Shown here piece by piece: positions 43,407 through 46,918 of a stretch of 46,918 bases of DNA (positions are counted from its first letter, which is position 1; each line of letters begins with the position of its first letter). The translations under genes and the position numbers were made by a program. Source of the stretch: Beroe ovata (lineage: Eukaryota > Ctenophora > Nuda > Beroida > Beroidae); NCBI GenBank assembly GCA_946803715.1, contig CAMPET010000052.1, positions 220,101-267,018 of the forward strand, given 5' to 3'. A model generated the notes under the pieces. It had not been told where the DNA came from. It worked only from the letters and a program-made list of their open reading frames with translations, and made no database searches.

Positions 43407-46193
43407 TTCTGGGATCACTATTGTAATTGACACGCTGTCAGAGACATGATTGTGTCAATAATGCGCGCGCACGCACGCACACAAGGGTGTGTCTTGTCAA
43501 CGCTTCTGTTGATGTAGGAGCAATCACACTAATCACAGCTGAGAGAGCATCAAATGAGCTGTGAAGTAAACATGTATCCCTCTTTCCCCTCTCTCTCTCT
43601 CTCTCTCTCTCTTTCTTACCCTTACCCACTACCATTCTTATACTGCAGCATGGCATATGCTCTTGTGCTAACGTTGGACTCACATTTCATGAAATCAAGC
43701 TGATTTAGATCAAGCTGGAAGCTTTGCTAGACTCCAAAATAATGAAATTTTCGTGGAAAGTGATCGACTGTCACCACATAAGTGCTTGAGTCTACATTGG
43801 GTTAATTGGATTACCCATGATTTAATCATCTTTTTGAATCACGTGATCTTTAGGGAGCTTGTCTATCTTTGTACAAAATGCCACAACTTATAATACCTAA
43901 CGCCCAAAGATGGAAATATATTTCGCACCCTCCATTTTGTACCTATCCAATCATCCTTTCGACATGAGTTGAAAATCACGCGTGAGTTGAATGACCACGC
44001 ATGAGTTGAATGATCTCGCATGAGTTGAATGATCTCGCGTGAGTTGAATGATCACGCGTGAGTTGAATGATCACGCGTGAGTTTTGCTCCATGGCACGAA
44101 AAATCAGTGAAGGTAGATTCCGTGACAATTACAGCTATATATATTTTATGCGGACGTGGGGAAACAAAGCTACTAATTGCTGCGCACAATACTTTTCGTG
44201 CAATAAAATCAACGTGATAATCGCACAACAGCAGCAGCAGTACGAGATATAAAATTATAACTTCAGAGGGAAATTCCGGGCAAATCAAATTGTGCGAAGA
44301 AAAATCATATTGACAGATAACGGATTTCTTCCTTTTTGCATTGTTGTAACCGGGAAGTTTATTATCAATATATCGGGAATTATTCTCGTGACTCGTCCTT
44401 TACAACTTTTCGGATATTTATCGCTGATGGCAGTTGATGCATCAGCATGGCGTCTTGGAGATTATGTTGAATCCTCGAAAACATTGCGAGGTATCGAAAA
44501 TTTGTATTCAATAGCCGCAATTTAGATGCAATTACTGCTCTTTATTTATAACAAAACCCTTGTAAGGATATTGACCATATCGTGCTCTCTCTTTGATGGA
44601 TATCTCAATTCAGCCATATAGGTCTGTACTTGACCATGATTAATAAACTACACGGCTATTGAATTAAGTGAAAAAAAGATAATTGACAAGAATTTAACGA
44701 GCTATACTAAATATTACTACGCTGAATTAATATACTGAATTCGCTGTATAATTAACTGCTCCTCTAATGACTTAGGTATATAATATTCGCGTATGTTGAA
44801 CCTATGTGAATAGCACGAGCAGCAGCATGTTTCATCAATCAATGCACGCCACCCTTCTGACCGGTCTTTTAGCTTGCAATTCCAACACTCAATTATCTAA
44901 TTACCCCGGTTCCGTGACTAAATCAGTAAAATTAATTGTTCCCTATAATTGCGCAGAGATTAATGTTGTTATATATATATATTGTGTTGTAAAACGTTAG
45001 ACCGACTTTATTGACTCTCTCGATGGATAATATGGCCATTGGACGAGGTAAAAATAGACACAAAACTGAAAAGATTTTTCCGATAATTTCAACAACTAGA
45101 TAGTCGGCGGAGAATTGCTGAATGCTGCGTTTTATCCTAATATTTGCATCATTACAGCTCAGAATTAATTTCGTGACCTGAAATAGTTTGGAATTCACAG
45201 TAAAATAATTGTGTATGTTGTTACCTGACAACTTAGAAGTAGGGTAAAAGTAGTTTCGTCGTTCACGCTTTGAAAACAATAGACTCATAAACATAGTAAA
45301 CTGTTCGTTCACTAGAAATAAGATGCTCTTGGCGACACTTTTGGGCAAATTCATTTCAATCGGCAAAAATCACAGGGCGCGCGATATAACCTCAGATTTT
45401 AACCAAAATACTGTAACAACTAACAATTCCAATCTAAAATTTTTGATCAAGCAACAGTTCAAATCCTTACCAAGATTCTAGCAACAATTTCAATCCCCCT
45501 CCCAAATAGAGCAACAATTTCAACCCCCATCCTAGTTTCAGACAACCAATAGCAAAAATTCCAACCTCCTAATAATTCAACAATTTCAACATCATTTCAG
45601 ACAACCAATATTATAGCAACTACAAGGGAACTACAATTTCAACCCCCAATATATAATTTCAGACAACCAAGACTATCGATCTAACTGGTGGTGTTGATTT
45701 CATCTACTATGCCGGGACCGGAACTCTACTTCTCAGAACTCCAGAATGTGTATCACTCTACGACATCCAGCAGAAATCGTATGTATAATTATAGGAGTTA
45801 TAATTGGTTTCTTATTGGTTCGGTTATTTGATAACTCTTGATTAGAAAACCGGGATGCTATGGAATTGAAAGCATATGTTTTTCCCTTACCAACCTATAA
45901 ATTACCGATAGTGAATCACTGTGAATTTTTAATTAATCACAATTAATGATATCACCAATCACAAATAGTGATCCATCACCAATCACAATGAGTTATCCAT
46001 CACCATGACAACCATCCCAGGACTGTAGCAACAGTGCGAATATCGAAGGTTGTGCGAGTTGTTTGGTCGGATGACATGTCGCACGTGGCGCTGATTGCGA
46101 AGCGCGCAATTGCGCTCTGTACACGGAAACTGGAGCTCAAAGCGACGATACACGAGAGTGTAAAGGTGAAGAGCGCAGCTTGGAATGAACAGG
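22931..46193 (+). CDS. COPA: Coatomer subunit alpha (alpha-COP), 5-prime part
   Basis: Alpha-COP of the COPI coat (Golgi-to-ER and intra-Golgi vesicles). Exons: 22931-22970, 23121-23308, 23504-23661, 23787-23929, 24237-24377, 24616-24769, 24912-25012, 25246-25398, 26517-26675, 27087-27187, 45663-45778 and 46021-46193. All join in phase to give 542 residues and continue beyond the window (human total about 1224). The start [18 protein letters not shown] matches the family. WD40 repeats follow: [87 protein letters not shown]. The second propeller begins with [52 protein letters not shown] and [12 protein letters not shown]. Dilysine-cargo binding resides in the first propeller in known alpha-COPs. 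Most introns are 125-1118 bp, but intron 10 is 18,475 bp and hosts a nested antisense gene. An acceptor-like ATCAAG lies 4 bases before the ATG. Confidence 0.95.
25416..25640. repeat. X-box-like GTTGTCATGGTAACG array in COPA intron 8
   Basis: About nine copies of CATGGTAAC are spaced irregularly at roughly 20-40 bp, most as GTTGTCATGGTAACGC and some as TTACATGGTAAC or TTGACATGGTAACG. The array begins directly after exon 8 and shares its core with the array at 1-190. The core matches the general RFX X-box form GTNRYC-AT-GGYAAC. Confidence 0.8.
25641..26415. other. COPA intron 8, remainder
   Basis: CACGTG/CACGCG motifs near 25690-25725, then AT-rich sequence. No supported gene. Confidence 0.5.
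26416..26516. repeat. 33-bp repeat forming the exon 9 acceptor region
   Basis: Three tandem units share ATTTCT-x-ACAACCGAATC and AAATCCCxATCCTA. The last unit ends in the CCCAG acceptor of COPA exon 9 (26517), so the polypyrimidine region of this intron is itself a minisatellite. Confidence 0.8.
27197..27310. promoter_or_regulatory. Cluster of TCACGYGTGA palindromes at start of COPA intron 10
   Basis: Within about 110 bp after exon 10 lie ATCACGCGTGA, TCACGCGT, TCACGTGTGA, ATCACGCG and TCACGTGA, all variants of a CACGYG E-box-like palindrome. The role is inferred from clustering only. Confidence 0.4.
27971..28586. repeat. Two-copy tandem duplication (~300 bp) in COPA intron 10
   Basis: Copy 1 (about 27971-28294) and copy 2 (about 28295-28586) both begin TTTAGTTGATTTTACTCACA and end near CTCTCGAGTCTGAATC. 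They differ by substitutions and small deletions. No N separates them, so this looks like a genuine tandem duplication, unlike the N-linked blocks. No convincing protein is encoded. Confidence 0.9.
28934..32999 (-). CDS. Nested two-finger C2H2 zinc-finger protein
   Basis: Lies antisense within COPA intron 10. Exons read: 32999-32693, 32451-32326, about 32183-31970, 31812-31585, 31399-31202, 30437-30299, 30134-29959, 29755-29543 and 29371-28934, about 679 residues starting [15 protein letters not shown]. All junctions are in phase except exon 2 to exon 3, which is off by one base with every acceptor I tried; a missed small exon, an unusual splice site or a sequence error would explain it. Finger 1 (near residue 327) is C-x2-C-x12-H-x4-H ([20 protein letters not shown] then TH). 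Finger 2 (near 369) is [20 protein letters not shown] then LH. Finger 1 sits in exon 5 and finger 2 in exon 6. The rest is Ser/Thr/Pro-rich and disordered with a Gly/Met/Ala-repeat stretch in exon 4. No BTB or SET domain is visible. A sequence-specific DNA-binding regulator is likely. TTTCTAG ends 2 bases before the ATG. Confidence 0.82.
33028..33235. repeat. CA-rich low-complexity stretch
   Basis: Irregular ACACAAACA/CACAGACAC simple sequence lies directly upstream of the nested gene's first coding exon. It is the complement of a GT-rich pyrimidine/purine tract in that gene's leader. Confidence 0.6.
33236..34379. other. COPA intron 10, no gene recognised
   Basis: AT-rich sequence, possibly including the 5-prime UTR exon of the nested zinc-finger gene; nothing specific is supported. 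Confidence 0.5.
34380..34480. promoter_or_regulatory. Promoter-like patch with CACGTG boxes
   Basis: Contains ATCACGTGACC, GGTCACGTGACCGTC and a short GC-rich CGCGGCGG core, preceded by CCAATG (34369-34374). It lies upstream of the nested antisense gene and could serve it; this is inference from motif clustering. Confidence 0.35.
34481..35140. other. COPA intron 10, AT microsatellite and unique DNA
   Basis: A TA-repeat tract lies at about 34808-34846. Otherwise there is no feature I can support. Confidence 0.5.
35141..35165. repeat. Perfect 12-bp inverted repeat
   Basis: TCATGGTCCAAA, one central base, TTTGGACCATGA: perfect arms. It could form a small cruciform or bind a dimeric protein. 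Confidence 0.7.
35743..36082. repeat. Duplicated block, first copy (ends at N)
   Basis: Starts CGATTGGCATTGTCGG and ends in a TC microsatellite at the N. The same 340 bp recurs from 36084 with a few percent differences. Confidence 0.88.
36083..36083. other. Single N: probable unmerged contig junction
   Basis: The N falls at the end of a TC microsatellite, and the following base restarts the sequence found at 35743. Confidence 0.82.
36084..36420. repeat. Duplicated block, second copy
   Basis: Repeats 35743-36082 nearly base for base to the TC tract, then continues into unique sequence. Confidence 0.88.
36421..37199. other. COPA intron 10, no gene recognised
   Basis: Purine-rich GAGAGA tracts (36472-36505, 37151-37170) and AT-rich DNA; no supported gene. 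Confidence 0.5.
37200..37450. promoter_or_regulatory. Promoter-like module: CCAAT and CACGTG cluster
   Basis: Contains three ATTGG (inverted CCAAT) boxes (CCCATTGG twice, TCATTGG once), two CACGTG-type sites, ACGCGT sites and a GCGCGCGG core within 250 bp. Similar in makeup to 40300-40450. It may be a promoter or enhancer for the nested gene or an unseen transcript. Confidence 0.4.
37451..40299. other. COPA intron 10, no gene recognised
   Basis: A TC tract lies at about 37539-37565 and a TCAATCACGTC triple repeat at about 38758-38790. No open frame has protein character. Confidence 0.5.
40300..40470. promoter_or_regulatory. Promoter-like module: CCAAT, CACGTG and TATA
   Basis: Four ATTGG boxes, GTGTCACGTGG and a downstream TATATATATA at about 40461-40470 lie in 170 bp. 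No downstream coding exon could be tied to it. Confidence 0.35.
41396..42853. repeat. Duplicated block, first copy (ends at N)
   Basis: 1458 bp starting CAAATTTCAGACCACAACTC and ending TATTTATCGCTGA at the N. It recurs as 42855-44427. The first copy has a short GTGTGTG and four 19-bp TGAGTTGAATGATCACGCG units (42448-42521). Confidence 0.92.
42854..42854. other. Single N: probable unmerged contig junction
   Basis: The first copy stops exactly at this N, and the base after it restarts the sequence found at 41396. Confidence 0.85.
43362..43405. repeat. (GT)n microsatellite
   Basis: About 22 GT units; only three to four at the matching place in the first copy of the duplicated block. Confidence 0.95.
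43964..44082. repeat. 19-bp minisatellite TGAGTTGAATGATCACGCG
   Basis: Six or so units, some with CTCGCA or CCACGCA variants; four units in the first copy at 42448-42521. Each unit can contribute a TCACGCGTGA palindrome at its junction. Confidence 0.85.
44428..45419. other. COPA intron 10, no gene recognised
   Basis: AT-rich; no supported feature. Confidence 0.5.
45420..45662. repeat. Degenerate repeat with triplicated splice acceptor
   Basis: Units of about 35-60 bp carry AGCAACAATTTCAACCCCC. Within them TTTCAGACAACCAA occurs three times, with the AG ending at 45541, 45600 and 45662. Only the last continues into the conserved COPA exon 11; the first bases of the exon itself (ACAACCAA) are part of the repeat. 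Confidence 0.85.
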
Positions 46194-46918
46194 GTAAGTT
46201 TGATAACTGGGTCAATAATTACGGGAATAATTTTGGTGTTCGACTATTCTCATTTCGGGTTTGATTGGGGGTATATAATTTGGGAAACTTTCCTCATTGA
46301 ATCTCATTGACTCTTCAACCTATAGTGTTGATCTGATATTGTAACATTTCGGGCTACTTATTAGACTGACTGAAGCGAGCCACTAACTGACGATTTAATA
46401 CATTTTAACTCACGGGCCCATGACTTACGCAATCATTAATTGGACTGTAAGATTTAAATTGACATCAAAACAACAAGTTACTAAGTAACGCTGACTAAAT
46501 ATTGATAGCCAGTGAATTGTTCGTTGCAGTAGAATAGGTCAAAATATAGTTACGCGTCCTTCTACAAAGGTTTACTAGAGATGGGACTAAAAACTGCGAA
46601 ATTGAAATTTTGAGCACCATACCATGATAGGTACTACGTTATCAATTATAAGTCCGATAAGCGATAGTCGTTGAAGTTACCGGTTTTCTTATAAGCCATT
46701 GTGTGTTTGTATGTCTTGATCATGCAAATTTCGAGTCATGTGAATTTCCGATCATGCAAATTTCGAGTCATGTGAGTTGATAGTTCATGTTCACAGCATC
46801 CTTACAAGCAACGTCACAACCGTTTTCTCAGAATTTGGAAGAATTTCTTAGAATCATTGTTCATGGTCTGATCTTACATGAACCAATGAACAAACTATGT
46901 GTGTCTGTGTGTGTGTGT
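46194..46918. other. COPA intron 12, start
   Basis: Begins with the strong donor GTAAGT after exon 12. It contains a two-copy 26-bp direct repeat (46718-46743, 46750-46775), each with the POU-type octamer ATGCAAAT, and ends in a TG-rich tract at the window edge. Confidence 0.7.

Larger units (their letters stand above)
42855..44427. repeat. Duplicated block, second copy
   Basis: Repeats 41396-42853 with substitutions, an expanded GT tract, an expanded TC tract and extra 19-bp minisatellite units. After TATCGCTGA it continues into unique sequence (TGGCAGTTG), as the next contig would. Confidence 0.92.

Noticed and set aside
1..46918. tRNA, rRNA or snRNA genes
   Set aside because: No B-box-like GGTTCGAATCC with a matching cloverleaf and no Sm-site hairpin arrangement could be found by eye.

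Overview
This is a stretch of nuclear DNA from an animal, or a very close relative of animals. Every multi-exon gene can be spliced by hand with GT-AG introns. The products are eukaryotic housekeeping proteins (Rab geranylgeranyltransferase alpha, XRCC1, an NSRP1-type splicing regulator, alpha-COP), a tetraspanin and two zinc-finger proteins. I cannot name the species. Short introns, a nested gene and probable spliced-leader addition suggest a compact invertebrate genome. A ctenophore would fit, but so would other lineages that use trans-splicing.

Layout. Positions 1-5075 hold no recognisable gene, only minisatellites, one CpG-rich patch and a duplicated block beside a single N. From 5076 to 17425 five genes lie head to tail on the minus strand. 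In transcription order they are a C2H2/C2HC zinc-finger gene (17425-15227), an intronless tetraspanin (14344-13514), NSRP1 (12887-11086), intronless XRCC1 (10753-8906) and RABGGTA (8451-5076). The gaps between coding regions are only about 330-880 bp. From 17426 to 19742 is a divergent intergenic region with a CpG-rich, roughly 185-bp imperfect palindrome. On the plus strand follow a gene for an 809-residue protein made of five tandem bacterial-type PH-like units, uninterrupted after its first splice site (19752-22181), and then COPA (22931 to beyond 46193, 12 exons visible). COPA introns are mostly 125-1100 bp, but intron 10 is 18,475 bp. It contains a nested antisense two-finger C2H2 gene (32999-28934) and about 12 kb of non-coding, repeat-containing sequence.

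Two themes tie the window together. First, seven of eight genes have a 3-prime splice-acceptor-like sequence 1-20 bases before the start codon. With the tight same-strand clusters, this suggests spliced-leader trans-splicing of operon-like units diverging from the 17.4-19.7 kb region, although ordinary 5-prime UTR introns are not excluded. Second, all three Ns (4662, 36083, 42854) sit where the sequence after the N repeats the sequence before it with allele-like differences. They look like unmerged overlapping contig ends from a heterozygous genome, so the window is probably inflated by about 2 kb.

Gene identifications rest on reading motifs and on remembered family sequences; no database search was run.
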